Below, one piece after another: positions 1 to 8,751 of a DNA stretch of 64,000 bases. This DNA comes from Proteus vulgaris. GTDB lineage: Bacteria; Pseudomonadota; Gammaproteobacteria; Enterobacterales; Enterobacteriaceae. Each line of letters begins with the position of its first letter. Within the stretch, counting starts at the first letter, position 1. The notes under the pieces are model-generated. The model did no database searches, had not been told where the DNA came from, and saw nothing but the letters and a program-made list of their open reading frames with translations. The DNA is taken from positions 95,169 through 159,168 of the forward strand of contig NZ_JAEHOQ010000008.1 of the NCBI RefSeq assembly GCF_016239305.1, in the 5' to 3' direction. Position numbers and translations under genes: made by a program.

Positions 1-1
1 G

Positions 2-631
2 AGGTTAGCTGAAGCGTTAGGCACAGATATGAGTGGGCTTGCTGACGCACTGGATGAGCAAGTAAGGCGGTTAAATAAGAGTATAGATGCTTCAGTTATG
101 ATGCAAGAAGGAACCGCAGGCGTACTCTCTGTTACGCCAGCAGACCCAGAGCCAACTTGGCGCACTATTCTTGCTGAATTTGCCGCCTCCATTAATATGC
201 CAGTTAAGGTGCTTATCGGGCAGGTTACAGGAGAACGAGCCTCAACCGAGGATATGAAAGACTGGGCGAAAACATGCATGTCTCGTCGCAGAGGGTTCTT
301 AACTTCTGTTATCGAAAGTCTAGTTTCGCGGTTATGGTCAATTGGGGTTATTGATCAAAGAGAAGAAATAACAGTTAGCTGGTCTGATTTACTCGCACCA
401 AGCCAGTCTGAAAAGCTAGATAATATGAGTAAAGCTGCTGATGTTGCACAAAAAACACAAGCATCATTTGGTTACTCTGTGTTGATGGAAAATGAAATCA
501 GGGCGCTGGGTGAATATCCGACTTTAAAAGAGTTTGATAATACTGAGCCACCAGAAGAAGGTAAAAAAGGAGATCCATTAATTGATGATGATGAATCAAA
601 AGATAGGGTCACCGATAATACCGAGAAATAA
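2..631 (+). CDS. Phage portal protein, C-terminal part (DUF1073-like)
   Basis: The reading frame is open to the first base of the window, so this is only the C-terminal ~209 residues of the portal, the ring at the capsid vertex through which DNA is packaged. Visible features that fit the DUF1073 portal family are the segment around TILAEFAASINMPVKVLIGQ, the following STEDMKDW stretch and the ITVSWSDLLAPS motif. The very acidic, polar tail (PPEEGKK, DDDESKD) is typical of a disordered portal C terminus. It overlaps the next gene by about 50 bp, as expected for portal and head-morphogenesis genes translated together. The internal ATG at 29 is not the true start. Confidence 0.82.
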   Translation, partial: RLAEALGTDMSGLADALDEQVRRLNKSIDASVMMQEGTAGVLSVTPADPEPTWRTILAEFAASINMPVKVLIGQVTGERASTEDMKDWAKTCMSRRRGFLTSVIESLVSRLWSIGVIDQREEITVSWSDLLAPSQSEKLDNMSKAADVAQKTQASFGYSVLMENEIRALGEYPTLKEFDNTEPPEEGKKGDPLIDDDESKDRVTDNTEK

Positions 632-1580
632 GGCGGACCCGACACAGTCAGGAAAGCCAGTCAGAAAAATGTACCGCGATATCGAAAACCGGTATCACGA
701 ACTGAAAAAAGCACTCCGCCAACTGCTAGACCTGTCATTGACCGGCAGAGAACGAAATCAGAACTCACTTTACAGCTATATCCTCGCTAAAAACGCACAG
801 AACGAACCAGATTCGCTTATCAGGGTTAACGCGGGTGTTTATTCGTATGATCTGGCTGAGAGGCCTGATGAGTACGCACGATTCCTTGAACGGCTGCAAT
901 CTATTCTGGATGAGTACCTGCTTGAGGGTGGGAATGAAAATCTGTGGGCGTTCAGCCATGTTGCGGCGGAGTATGACCGAGGCACACTGAATGCGTATAC
1001 CAACCTGTCGTTACAGTCAGAGGTGTATGCGTCACAGACCACTCTCACTTACCTGATGTCGCAGCCTGCGTATCAGAACCAGATAGCTGCCGCGTTTATC
1101 TCAACGTTCAGCGACTGGAGGGGTATTTCTGATGCCGCCCGTGCCGACCTTTCAAACATCATCGGCACATCGATAGCAAGAGGGGTTAATCCAAGAGAAA
1201 CGGCAAGGGTAATCAGCAAGCGATTAGATGTATCAATGTCCAACGCAAAGCGCATAGCTCAAACGGAACAAGTGGGAGCGTTACGCAGAGCTAATTGGAA
1301 TGAAACTACATGGGCTAGTGAATCGCTAGGGCTAAAAACAGGATTGTTATGGTTGTCAGCACTAAAGCCAACCACGCGCAGCTGGCATGCAGCACGACAC
1401 GGCAAGGTGTTCACTGTCGAAGAAGTCGAAGCGTTCTACGCTGATGGCGGCAACCGGTTTAACTGCTACTGCGCGACACAACCGGTACTACTGAATGACG
1501 ACGGGACGATTTACAACAAAGGCATTATTGACCGGCTGACAGCAGAGCGGAAAGCCTGGTCAACAGACGAAGATTCATAA
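585..1580 (+). CDS. Phage head morphogenesis protein (SPP1 gp7 / Mu gpF-like)
   Basis: About 331 residues. Minor head proteins of this family act with the portal at the start of procapsid assembly and may be ejected with DNA. The C-terminal segment with RIAQTEQVGALRRANW, followed by the WHAARHGKVFT and NRFNCYCATQPVL stretches, matches the family's conserved His/Cys-containing core. An AAGGAG ribosome site at 567-572 supports a start in the TTG-ATG-ATG-ATG cluster at 582-593; the ATG at 585 is chosen. A later ATG at 669 (MYRDIENRY) has a weaker site. It overlaps the portal end, implying coupled translation. Confidence 0.85.
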   Translation: MMMNQKIGSPIIPRNKADPTQSGKPVRKMYRDIENRYHELKKALRQLLDLSLTGRERNQNSLYSYILAKNAQNEPDSLIRVNAGVYSYDLAERPDEYARFLERLQSILDEYLLEGGNENLWAFSHVAAEYDRGTLNAYTNLSLQSEVYASQTTLTYLMSQPAYQNQIAAAFISTFSDWRGISDAARADLSNIIGTSIARGVNPRETARVISKRLDVSMSNAKRIAQTEQVGALRRANWNETTWASESLGLKTGLLWLSALKPTTRSWHAARHGKVFTVEEVEAFYADGGNRFNCYCATQPVLLNDDGTIYNKGIIDRLTAERKAWSTDEDS

Positions 1581-1596
1581 CCAAAGAGGCCACCAC

Positions 1597-2991
1597 ATGA
1601 AGCTTTCGGGTATTCATGTTAAATCGCTGGCTATCAACTCCTCCAATATCTCAACTGAAACCATCGACGGTGACGAGCATATCGTCATTCGCGGCGTTGT
1701 GCCTGTTGTTGATGACGTTGTGATGAACGGGGGGCTGTATCCGGCCAGCGAAATTAACAAAAGCTTTCAGTCGATGGAGGGGCGGCAGTGCCCGTACGGG
1801 CATCCCAAAATCGGCACAGATTACGTATCGGCTGACACGCCGAGAGCAGTAAACCAGTTTCATATCGGCGCATGGGCTGAGAATGTCCGCAAAGATGGTG
1901 AAAGAGTCGTCATGGACGTGAAGGTCAACCGTCGGTTTGCTGATGCCACTGAGAAAGGCAAAGAGTTCCTTGCCCGTGTGGATGACATCATTGCCGGTAA
2001 CAGCACAGACCCGATCCACGTCTCTACCGGATTATTGTTGCAACGTGAGCAGAACAAGGGTAAGTCAAAAGGCAAGCCATATACATGGGTCGCAAGAAAT
2101 ATGCACTTTGATCACATTGCCATTCTTCCGGCTAGTGAACCAGGGGCTGCCACACCAAAAGACGGTGTCGGGATGTTTGTTAATAGCAAAGGTGAAAAGC
2201 TAAATATTGAATTGGCTGATTTAATTGATGCGGCAAACTGCACTGAATCCGGTTTTTTCAACAAAACGAAGTTCTTCTTCACCAACAGATCAAACTTCTC
2301 TTTCGAGGATATCCATAAAGCACTGCGCGATGCCCTGAGAGAACAATCATCAGGTGACGACTGGCCTTATCCGGAAACAGTTTGGCCTGATAAATTTATC
2401 TACTACAAATCAGGTAAAACGTACCAGCAAAAGTATCTCATTGACGACAACGGCGAAGCTGATCTTGTCGGTGAGCCCATTGAAGTTGTGCGCAAGCCAA
2501 CAGAGTACGAAGTAAAAACCAATAAGGAAAATGACCCGATGAAACAAATCATCACTAATGCGCTGAAGGCGAAAGGTATCGAGACAGAAGGTAAATCCGA
2601 TACTGAATTACTGGATGCGTACAACCAAATGAACGCAGAAGAAAAGAAAGAAGAAACGCCAGAAGAAAAGGCTGCGCGTGAGAAAAAAGAAAAAGAAGAA
2701 AAGGATAAATCTGACACGGCAAACAACAGTGATCTGCAGCAGCAAATCACATCCGCCGTAAATGCGGCGATCGCCCCACTTCAAGCGCAGTTAAACGCTA
2801 GCGCAGACAAAGAAGTAAATACCATGCGTGATGCCGTGAAAGCTAAATTCGGCATGTCAGATATCGCCGTTAACGCACTAAGTGGCGACCCACTGAAAGA
2901 ACTGTACGCGCAATGCAATGCATCTCATGGCTTGAATGGTTCATTCCAGCAAGTCAATTCATCTCAGTCAGTTTCAGATATGCCGGAGTAA
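1597..2991 (+). CDS. DUF2213 capsid protease/scaffold protein
   Basis: 464 residues. The N-terminal ~200 residues look like DUF2213: a pattern with EHIVIRGVVPVVDD, a CPYGHPKI motif, and the segment NMHFDHIAILPAS typical of prohead-protease-like folds. The last ~150 residues are Lys/Glu-rich (EEKKEETPEEKAAREKK) and Gln/Ala-rich, predicted coiled coil, as expected for a scaffold fused to the protease. Residues about 208-315 form an intervening section with many aromatic residues that I do not recognise. It sits directly before the decoration and major capsid genes, where a protease/scaffold belongs. Confidence 0.8.
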   Translation: MKLSGIHVKSLAINSSNISTETIDGDEHIVIRGVVPVVDDVVMNGGLYPASEINKSFQSMEGRQCPYGHPKIGTDYVSADTPRAVNQFHIGAWAENVRKDGERVVMDVKVNRRFADATEKGKEFLARVDDIIAGNSTDPIHVSTGLLLQREQNKGKSKGKPYTWVARNMHFDHIAILPASEPGAATPKDGVGMFVNSKGEKLNIELADLIDAANCTESGFFNKTKFFFTNRSNFSFEDIHKALRDALREQSSGDDWPYPETVWPDKFIYYKSGKTYQQKYLIDDNGEADLVGEPIEVVRKPTEYEVKTNKENDPMKQIITNALKAKGIETEGKSDTELLDAYNQMNAEEKKEETPEEKAAREKKEKEEKDKSDTANNSDLQQQITSAVNAAIAPLQAQLNASADKEVNTMRDAVKAKFGMSDIAVNALSGDPLKELYAQCNASHGLNGSFQQVNSSQSVSDMPE

Positions 2992-2994
2992 AAC

Positions 2995-3435
2995 ATGGCG
3001 AATAAAAAACGTGTAATTCATGCGGGTGGCGTATTCACTAACCCATTACTACACCGCGAAGGTGCGGCAACAGTTGATACCAAGGCGGGTATTGTCGGCT
3101 TCTATGATGAGACTACCGCTAAATTTACGCCATCGGTTGATGGTAAAGAAGCAAATGTTTTGTATGTGTCCGACTTTGATTATCTTCGCTGTCAGTCAGT
3201 TGATGATGCAATCAAGGCTGGCGATTGGGTTGTTGCAATTCAACCAATGCAAGGTTTGTTTTTAAATGTGCGCGCCGCTGCTGGTACATACAAGAAAGGT
3301 CAAGCGGTTATTGTTGCTAACGGTCAGATCACACTGGCCACAGGTGCTGAAGGTGAGGCAGTATTTGCCTATATTGAAGAAGATACAGCCTTAACCGTTA
3401 CGGCGGGTGAGCTGGTTCGCGTTGTGTTCAAGTAA
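2995..3435 (+). CDS. Phage capsid decoration / structural cement protein
   Basis: 146 residues, starting 3 bp after the scaffold stop. The sequence is beta-rich and Gly/Ala/Val-rich (VDTKAGIVGFYDE, GDWVVAIQPMQGLFLNV, GAEGEAVFAYIEEDTALTV), resembling head-fibre or cement proteins that stabilise the expanded capsid. No catalytic motif is seen. Assignment rests mainly on position between protease/scaffold and major capsid and on its beta-barrel-like composition. It may instead be another small structural protein. Confidence 0.65.
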   Translation: MANKKRVIHAGGVFTNPLLHREGAATVDTKAGIVGFYDETTAKFTPSVDGKEANVLYVSDFDYLRCQSVDDAIKAGDWVVAIQPMQGLFLNVRAAAGTYKKGQAVIVANGQITLATGAEGEAVFAYIEEDTALTVTAGELVRVVFK

Positions 3436-3445
3436 GGAGAACTGA

Positions 3446-4510
3446 ATGTTTTATTTTTCAACTAAGAAGGCAACCGAAACGGGAAACCTTGAAGCAAACC
3501 AAGCGCAATTCGGTGCGTTAAGTTTAGAGCGTAACTCGTCTGCTCAGGCTGTGGCTGATTTCATTTCTCGCGCTCGTAATGTTCCTGCTTTAGATGCTAC
3601 CAATGCGATAGATGACATTAAACGTCTGTACAAAGCATATGACCAGACTGTGTTAGCTGAATTCCAGCCAAATACTGAATTCACATTGTTAAACGACCTC
3701 ATGGGCCTATCTCGTTCAGTTCGTATTGATGAGTCGGTCTATGAATATGCGCGTAAAGGTGGCGGTGGCGTAGCTCATACGTCAATGAGCGGTCAGGTTG
3801 GTGCGTTACTTGAGGCTAGCGCTTATAGCTTTGATGGAACTATGGTGCCAATTCATGACACGGGGTTCAAGTTTACATGGCGAGACCCGATTTTCGGTAA
3901 GGGATCTGCATTGGCTTCATTGGCTGACGCGCAAAAAGATTCTGTCGATACTGTTCGTCGCAAATACCTTGATTTTATCTGGAATGGTTTCCGTGACGCT
4001 GCAGGTAACTTCATTAGCTTTGATGGCAAGACATTTAAAGGCCTACGTAGTGATGAGCGTGTAGCGCAGGTCGCATTAACTATCAACTTTTCAACAGAGC
4101 AAGACGGCAAGAAAATCCGCGCAGAAATAATCAAACTGCGTGATGTTCTGAAGTTGAAGAACCTGCAATATGGCGAGCAAACCTGGTATGTCTCAGGTGA
4201 AATTCTGTCTAATTGGGAATCTATCTACTTCGACGTGAATCAAACCCGCACCATTCTTGAGGAAATCAAGAAAATCACGGGCATCAAAGACATTAAGGAA
4301 GATTACGAACTGAAAGGTAATGAAGTTCTGATTATTCCGCTGAGTGCCGGCGTTATTGCTCCTATTGTTGGTCAGGCATTTGGTACTGTTGCTGATCCAC
4401 GCCAGTTCTATAACTCTGACTATGTATGGCGCACGTGGGGTGCTGCTGGTCTGATGGTTAAGCAAGACATCAGTAATCATTTCTCAGTTGTTCATGCGAA
4501 AGGTAATTAA
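3446..4510 (+). CDS. Phage major capsid protein (DUF2184-like)
   Basis: 354 residues, preceded by a strong TAAGGAG site. It follows the scaffold and decoration genes and precedes connector genes. The mature core includes SVRIDESVYEYARKGGG, GFKFTWRDPIFGKG and the conserved late segment with ELKGNEVLIIPLSAGVIAPIVGQAFGT split by short turns, consistent with HK97-fold capsid subunits of the DUF2184 group. The codon pattern is somewhat richer in preferred codons than neighbours, as expected of the most abundant virion protein. Confidence 0.82.
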   Translation: MFYFSTKKATETGNLEANQAQFGALSLERNSSAQAVADFISRARNVPALDATNAIDDIKRLYKAYDQTVLAEFQPNTEFTLLNDLMGLSRSVRIDESVYEYARKGGGGVAHTSMSGQVGALLEASAYSFDGTMVPIHDTGFKFTWRDPIFGKGSALASLADAQKDSVDTVRRKYLDFIWNGFRDAAGNFISFDGKTFKGLRSDERVAQVALTINFSTEQDGKKIRAEIIKLRDVLKLKNLQYGEQTWYVSGEILSNWESIYFDVNQTRTILEEIKKITGIKDIKEDYELKGNEVLIIPLSAGVIAPIVGQAFGTVADPRQFYNSDYVWRTWGAAGLMVKQDISNHFSVVHAKGN

Positions 4511-4519
4511 GGGGGATTT

Positions 4520-4762
4520 ATGGCACTGGTAAAAGTAGTTTCAAATAACTTCTTCGCTGGTGCCGGCTTTCTAAAGGTAGAAGCCGGTAGCCAAATGACA
4601 ATGTCAGATGAATGCGCGAAAGAGTGGGAAAAGGCTGGTTTGGTTGAAATTCTCTCATCGGGTGATATTGAAGTAGCATCACATAGTAACGATAATTCTG
4701 AACAGCCTGAACAGCCTGAACAGCCTGAACAAGCAAAAGCGAAACAGAGCGGTAAAAAATAA
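4520..4762 (+). CDS. Small phage protein with EQP repeat tail
   Basis: 80 residues. The first ~50 residues (ending KEWEKAGLVEIL) resemble small proteins found after the capsid gene in many siphoviruses. The C terminus is a short low-complexity tail encoded by a 9-bp tandem repeat giving EQP repeated three times, then a Lys-rich end. Its stop overlaps the next start (TAATG), so translation is coupled. Function is unknown; a head accessory role is an inference from position. Confidence 0.7.
   Translation: MALVKVVSNNFFAGAGFLKVEAGSQMTMSDECAKEWEKAGLVEILSSGDIEVASHSNDNSEQPEQPEQPEQAKAKQSGKK
4699..4734 (+). repeat. 9-bp tandem repeat (about 4 copies)
   Basis: The unit TGAACAGCC is present three times in a row and a fourth time with two changes. 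It is in frame and encodes the EQP repeats of the small post-capsid protein. Copy number could vary by slippage without breaking the frame. Confidence 0.9.
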
Positions 4763-5130
4763 TGCAGATAACTCTTGATGACGTAAAGCCGATGATTGCG
4801 GAACTCGGGTTTACATTGCCTGATTCTGTGCTGTCGCTGTTACTGAGTCAGGTTAATGCAAAGTCCGGATGTCTCGAAGCCAACTACGACGAAACCACGC
4901 AGAAGTTGCTGCTGATTTACACTGTTGTGCGGCTGGCATCACTGTTTGGCGCACGAAAGATATCATCACAGAGCGCTCCTAACGGGGCGTCTCGTTCTTT
5001 TGCGTATGATTCTTCCGGTACTGATTATCTACTGAACCAGATCCGCGCATGGGATAGTGCAGGATGCCTTGCTGATTTGCCATTATCTAGTAAAACGGTA
5101 GGCTTTTTTCGGGTGATTGGAGGTGTCTAA
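4762..5130 (+). CDS. Head-tail connector-like protein
   Basis: 122 residues, starting at an ATG that overlaps the previous stop. The sequence is mostly helical (DVKPMIAELGFTLPDSVLS, LLLIYTVVRLASLFGAR), like gp6-type adaptor proteins that dock under the portal. The position after the capsid gene and before neck genes supports the call. Individual connector families cannot be told apart by eye, so the role is inferred from synteny. Confidence 0.65.
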   Translation: MQITLDDVKPMIAELGFTLPDSVLSLLLSQVNAKSGCLEANYDETTQKLLLIYTVVRLASLFGARKISSQSAPNGASRSFAYDSSGTDYLLNQIRAWDSAGCLADLPLSSKTVGFFRVIGGV

Positions 5131-5471
5131 TGAGTTCAGTTGCTAATTGGGCTTACACATCGTGGGCTACTCTGTGGAAACCAAACGGAAAAGATAAATA
5201 CGGCAAAGTTACATTCTCTGAGCCGGTTCATTTTCTTTGTGGCTATGGTAGCGAGCTTAAATCTGGAAAGTTGGATATTGGCTCTGAAATCACTATCAAG
5301 TTAGTTTTTTGGACTGAATATGCAGATGCTAAAAAAGGTGACTTTATCGCTATTGGCAAGCACTCAGGTGATCCGTTATCTGTCGGCGCTGATGAAATCA
5401 AATTCATTGGGCGAGATGAGGATTTATTCGAGCACATTGCGGATGACTATACTCTGATAACGGCGGTGTGA
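5130..5471 (+). CDS. Head-closure / stopper-like neck protein
   Basis: 113 residues, start overlapping the upstream stop (TAATG). It contains a beta-rich core with GYGSELKSGKLDIGSEITIKL and a DFIAIGKHSGDP stretch, plausible for a small beta-barrel head-closure protein. The call is by position between the adaptor-like and gp10-like genes. No specific motif was recognised. Confidence 0.6.
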   Translation: MSSVANWAYTSWATLWKPNGKDKYGKVTFSEPVHFLCGYGSELKSGKLDIGSEITIKLVFWTEYADAKKGDFIAIGKHSGDPLSVGADEIKFIGRDEDLFEHIADDYTLITAV

Positions 5472-5472
5472 T

Positions 5473-5913
5473 ATGGCAGCAAGAGTAAGGGGTATTTTTC
5501 AGGCTAACGCAAACCTTAGAGCACTTGTGAATGGCATTCAAGACAAAAGAGCTGCAAGAGCAATGTACATGGCGCTTAATATCGGAGCTAGCCAAGCGGC
5601 ACTATATACACCTATTGATTCATCTACGCTTATTAACTCACAGTTTCGTGAGATAACCGTAAGAGGAACCAGATTAACGGGCAGGGTTGGTTACTCTGCA
5701 AAATATGCCATGTATGTTCATAACGCGTCAGGAAAACTTAAAGGCCAGCCGAGAGCTGACTTTGGAGTCACTAGAGATGGTGTTTCTTTTGGTGGTGGTA
5801 CAAAAACTGGGAAATACTGGGACCCTAGCGCTAAGCCGAGATTCTTAAAGGCTGGATTTGATGAGTCTCGTCAACAAATTGAGGAAGCGATAGAGCGGGA
5901 GATGCGAATATGA
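5473..5913 (+). CDS. HK97 gp10-like neck/tail-completion protein
   Basis: 146 residues. The pattern 'ANLRALVNGI ... AARAMYMALNIGASQAALYTPID ... LTGRVGYSAKYAMYVHN ... KPRFLKAGFDES' matches the gp10-like family: an N-terminal helix, then the conserved 'TPIDSS' and 'YVHN' elements, then 'PRFL' near the end. Members bridge head and tail. The next gene starts 4 bp before its stop, indicating coupled translation. Confidence 0.78.
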   Translation: MAARVRGIFQANANLRALVNGIQDKRAARAMYMALNIGASQAALYTPIDSSTLINSQFREITVRGTRLTGRVGYSAKYAMYVHNASGKLKGQPRADFGVTRDGVSFGGGTKTGKYWDPSAKPRFLKAGFDESRQQIEEAIEREMRI

Positions 5914-6278
5914 TACATGAAGCATTCGAACGCTACTTAAACAGAGGTAATTTGCTTGATGGTTTCATTGTTCAAAGGTTTGCGTGGGACGAAGAGGAAG
6001 ATACAAGACACCAGCAATATGCAGTTATTCAGCCGGACGATAGTAGCGGTCGATTTGCTGATTTAGGTGCTGATGATTTCGTGGCGCTTATTCTTGTGTC
6101 TGCATGGAAAGACCCAGAGCCAACAGTGATAAGAGCTAATGAAATTCTAAATTACGTTGCTAACAACTCGTTAGATTGCGAACTCAATTCAATCTACAAC
6201 TTAGGCGGTCTATCAAGACCCATACCGACAGAGGAAGGTCGGTTTATCTTTAAGCTTTCTTTCCGATGTACATCTTAA
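5910..6278 (+). CDS. Tail terminator-like protein
   Basis: 122 residues with the arrangement usual for tail terminators: an N-terminal helix (MIHEAFERYLN), a strand pair (FIVQRFAWDEEEDTRHQQYAVIQ), a helix with VIRANEILNYVANN, and a closing beta segment (GRFIFKLSFRCTS). It would cap the tail tube and meet the neck. The ATGA overlap with the gp10-like gene and the position before the tail tube gene support the role. It is followed by an intrinsic terminator at 6297-6318. Confidence 0.7.
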   Translation: MIHEAFERYLNRGNLLDGFIVQRFAWDEEEDTRHQQYAVIQPDDSSGRFADLGADDFVALILVSAWKDPEPTVIRANEILNYVANNSLDCELNSIYNLGGLSRPIPTEEGRFIFKLSFRCTS

Positions 6279-6296
6279 ATTAAACACATCTCAACG

Positions 6297-6318
6297 GGTC
6301 GCTTATGCGGCCTTTTTT
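6297..6318 (+). terminator. Intrinsic terminator after tail terminator gene
   Basis: Stem GGTCGC / GCGGCC with a TTAT loop, followed by six T. It lies inside the late operon, so late transcription must pass it, probably by Q-type antitermination or by incomplete termination. Confidence 0.75.
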
Positions 6319-6342
6319 ATTTGCAAATAAAGAGGTTATAAC

Positions 6343-7098
6343 ATGGCACAATGCCCTGATGATAAAGGCCTAGTGATGGGTAACGCAGGTATTCTGCGCA
6401 TTGCAAAAGGCTGTTCAAATCAATCACCATCTCAGATTCAATTTTTGCGATTAGGTGCATTAACAAGTAAATCGACAGACTTCGGTATGGAAACCGTCAC
6501 GTCCAATGCCGATGATACGAAAGGCTTAGCAGAATCTATCGTCACTGGCGCTGACGTAACTATCAGTTTCGATGGTGAGCTTAAAAAAGCAGGTGTTGCG
6601 GGTTCAACTTCCGCTTTCGACATTGCTAAAGAAATTCTTGATGAAGTTAAAGCTGGTCGTCAACCTTCATACTGGGTTCAACTCGACATGAAAGGTGACG
6701 GCAGTGATGTTATTCAGGGGTACATGACTTTCACGTCCTGGTCAATGGAGTTTCCAACAAAAGAAATCTCCACCTACTCTGGTGAGTTGAAAGTTGCTGA
6801 TGCAGAAACGGTTGAATGGCTACAAGAAGAAATCGCAGTTGTAAGTGTTACTGTCGAGCCAGCCACCTTGTCTGTGAAAGTGGGTGAAACTAAGACATTT
6901 ACTGTCAAATTTACACCAACTGATGCGACTAACAAAAACTACACTGCCGTAAGTGATAAGACGAGCTTTGCAACAGTTACCAAACTTGTGAATGTGGTCA
7001 CTGTGCGTGGTGTTGCTGAAGGTACTGCAAATATCACTGTCACATCCGAAGATGCTAGTAAAACAGCCAAATGCGTGGTCACAGTTACCGCTGCTTAA
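6343..7098 (+). CDS. Major tail tube protein with C-terminal Ig-like (Big_2) domain
   Basis: 251 residues. Residues 1-165 resemble lambda gpV-type tube proteins (GMETVTSNADDTKGLAES, VTISFDGELKK, YMTFTSWSMEFPTKEISTYS). Residues about 168-251 form a bacterial Ig-like domain of the Big_2 type: VTVEPATLSVKVGETKTF, then TSFATVTK, GVAEGTANITVT and a closing CVVTVTAA. Such domains decorate tube surfaces and may bind host glycans; this is known for the family and not shown here. The start is supported by an AGAGG site 8 bases upstream. Confidence 0.85.
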   Translation: MAQCPDDKGLVMGNAGILRIAKGCSNQSPSQIQFLRLGALTSKSTDFGMETVTSNADDTKGLAESIVTGADVTISFDGELKKAGVAGSTSAFDIAKEILDEVKAGRQPSYWVQLDMKGDGSDVIQGYMTFTSWSMEFPTKEISTYSGELKVADAETVEWLQEEIAVVSVTVEPATLSVKVGETKTFTVKFTPTDATNKNYTAVSDKTSFATVTKLVNVVTVRGVAEGTANITVTSEDASKTAKCVVTVTAA

Positions 7099-7147
7099 TA
7101 TTACAAAGGGTGCTTTCGAGTGCCCTTGATAATATTCAGGAGGGATT

Positions 7148-7840
7148 ATGACGCCTATTTTAGAAATCGGTGAGATGGTTGTCTCTACTGATAAAAATGT
7201 TTACTTATTTAGACCATCGTTCATCAATATGACAAGAATTGGCGAGCCTAAACAGATTGTGAGTGCGTATGGTCAATTAAATGGGGCTGAGGTGCAAGAG
7301 TTAATTACTCGCGCCGTAATGAATTACAGGGTTATTCCTGAGTGGTTAATAAAAGCGATTAGCAAGCCAACGTACGGACGCAATATCCTGCAAGCGGCAA
7401 TGATAGTGATGCAGGCGTGTTGTGATGATGATTGTTCTGAAATCATTGGCGAATGGAAATCAGGTAAACGAGGTGTCGTCTATAAAAACGGCAAGATGCC
7501 AATCGCTGATATTATCGTTATTGCCAGAGAATTATTCACTCACGGAATTATTGGTAAAGCGAAAATCCGCAAACTTCAACGCAACGAAGGTAAAAACGAA
7601 TTCTCAGATGAGTTCATGGCAATTGATTACATCAGTTCTGCTCGTGCGCACTTTGGCATGAACCGTGATGAAGCCGAACAGTTAACAATGACTGAATTTC
7701 AGATGATGCTCAAAGCTAAATACCCTGACGAGAAAGGCTTCACAAAAGAAGAATACGACAACATCATGAAGCAAGATGATAAGCGTAATGATGAGTTAAT
7801 CAGTGGTAAGCGTCGACTGGTGAGTAGGAAGAGAAAGTAG
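7148..7840 (+). CDS. Tail assembly chaperone-like protein (DUF6246-like)
   Basis: 230 residues with a strong AGGAGG site just before the ATG. It occupies the gene slot between the tail tube and tape measure genes, where lambda has G/GT. The N terminus (MTPILEIGEMVVSTDKNVYLF) and the helical middle resemble proteins labelled DUF6246. The C-terminal 50 residues are highly charged. I saw no convincing slippery heptamer near the end, and a terminator follows at once, so a lambda-style GT frameshift fusion is not supported. The function is inferred from position. Confidence 0.65.
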   Translation: MTPILEIGEMVVSTDKNVYLFRPSFINMTRIGEPKQIVSAYGQLNGAEVQELITRAVMNYRVIPEWLIKAISKPTYGRNILQAAMIVMQACCDDDCSEIIGEWKSGKRGVVYKNGKMPIADIIVIARELFTHGIIGKAKIRKLQRNEGKNEFSDEFMAIDYISSARAHFGMNRDEAEQLTMTEFQMMLKAKYPDEKGFTKEEYDNIMKQDDKRNDELISGKRRLVSRKRK

Positions 7841-7862
7841 CCCATCCTTGGGCTTATTTTTT
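7839..7862 (+). terminator. Intrinsic terminator after tail chaperone gene
   Basis: Stem AGCCCA / TGGGCT with a TCCT loop, then TATTTTTT. It marks the left edge of the cargo block that separates the chaperone from the tape measure gene. Confidence 0.85.
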
Positions 7863-8721
7863 AGAAGCCAATTTGCTCCTGTCTGATTCTATTTATCACA
7901 CGAGAATTGTCGAATTGGTTTGGCTGAATATGTGTTGTTGCTTTATATAATATTTCTTGCATTTTTTTAGCGTTTCTCATTGCCTCTCTTGGTGCATCAT
8001 GGAATCTCCCAGATAGGCTATGCTCGGCTACTTTTAATAATGGATATATGTCATTCATAGCTGTGGAGCATAGAACCAAAAAGCTCCAACTCCAGCATAA
8101 AGTAACAAGTTCATCATCTGTTAGTGTTTTGAGTTTATTTGAAACTTCTTCCTGTTTAGGAATGTATTCACCTTCAAGTACAAACTTGTGAATATACTCA
8201 ACCGCATCGGGTATCTGATCTGCTGTCAGCTCTTCAATGCTACTAACATTAAATTTCTGGTGAACAAGAGAATAGGCTTCTGGATACATAATGCCTTTCT
8301 TGCTTACTAATAAATTAACAGCATTCTTTAATGGGTTTCGTTCTTGAACAGTTGATTTATGTTTTTTCTTAACTTCACCAGTAGTCCAATATTCATAAAG
8401 TACATCGTCACACTCTTCTTGGTACTTTATTACTTTATCGCGGATCTCTGGTTTGACTTTGTTAGGGCTGATAGTGTGAAGCCACCCTGCAAGTTTACGG
8501 AGAGCTAGGCAAAGCATTGATTGCTCACCGCCTTTTGAAGGTATCACGATTTCCGTGATCCCTTTACTAAACCTTTGTTTTAGCTTTTCAAATTGAGATT
8601 GCCAAGTTAACCCCATACCTTCAACTATTGGCTTCATTGGTACATATGGTTCGCCGTTGAAATTTACTACATACAGGTTGTTACCGTGGAAAGGTACGTT
8701 AATTGTTGATACACTAGTCAT
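7861..8721 (-). CDS. ant: Phage antirepressor Ant (P22_AR_N-type)
   Basis: 286 residues on the minus strand. The N-terminal ~120 residues match the P22 Ant N-terminal domain: VPFHGNNLYVVNFNGEPYV, then PIVEGMGLTWQSQFEKLK, and the LRKLAGWLHTISPNKVKPE segment. Antirepressors bind and inactivate prophage repressors, so Ant can induce the prophage or defeat immunity. The start has a GGAG site 9 bases upstream. It lies directly downstream of an Arc-like gene and faces an Mnt-like gene, as in P22 immI. Its orientation opposes the late operon, which would limit its expression during lysogeny and late growth. Confidence 0.88.
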   Translation of the reverse strand: MTSVSTINVPFHGNNLYVVNFNGEPYVPMKPIVEGMGLTWQSQFEKLKQRFSKGITEIVIPSKGGEQSMLCLALRKLAGWLHTISPNKVKPEIRDKVIKYQEECDDVLYEYWTTGEVKKKHKSTVQERNPLKNAVNLLVSKKGIMYPEAYSLVHQKFNVSSIEELTADQIPDAVEYIHKFVLEGEYIPKQEEVSNKLKTLTDDELVTLCWSWSFLVLCSTAMNDIYPLLKVAEHSLSGRFHDAPREAMRNAKKMQEILYKATTHIQPNQFDNSRVINRIRQEQIGF

Positions 8722-8751
8722 GTCGGTTACTCCGTAGTTTCTGACAAATTA

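Noticed and set aside
4699..4734. CRISPR-like repeat array
   Set aside because: It is a 9-bp coding tandem repeat without spacers; no CRISPR array or cas gene was seen anywhere in the window.
7422..7661. 79-codon reading frame inside the tail chaperone gene as a lambda GT-like frameshift partner
   Set aside because: It lies in the middle of the gene, not at its 3' end, no slippery heptamer was found, and a terminator follows the gene.
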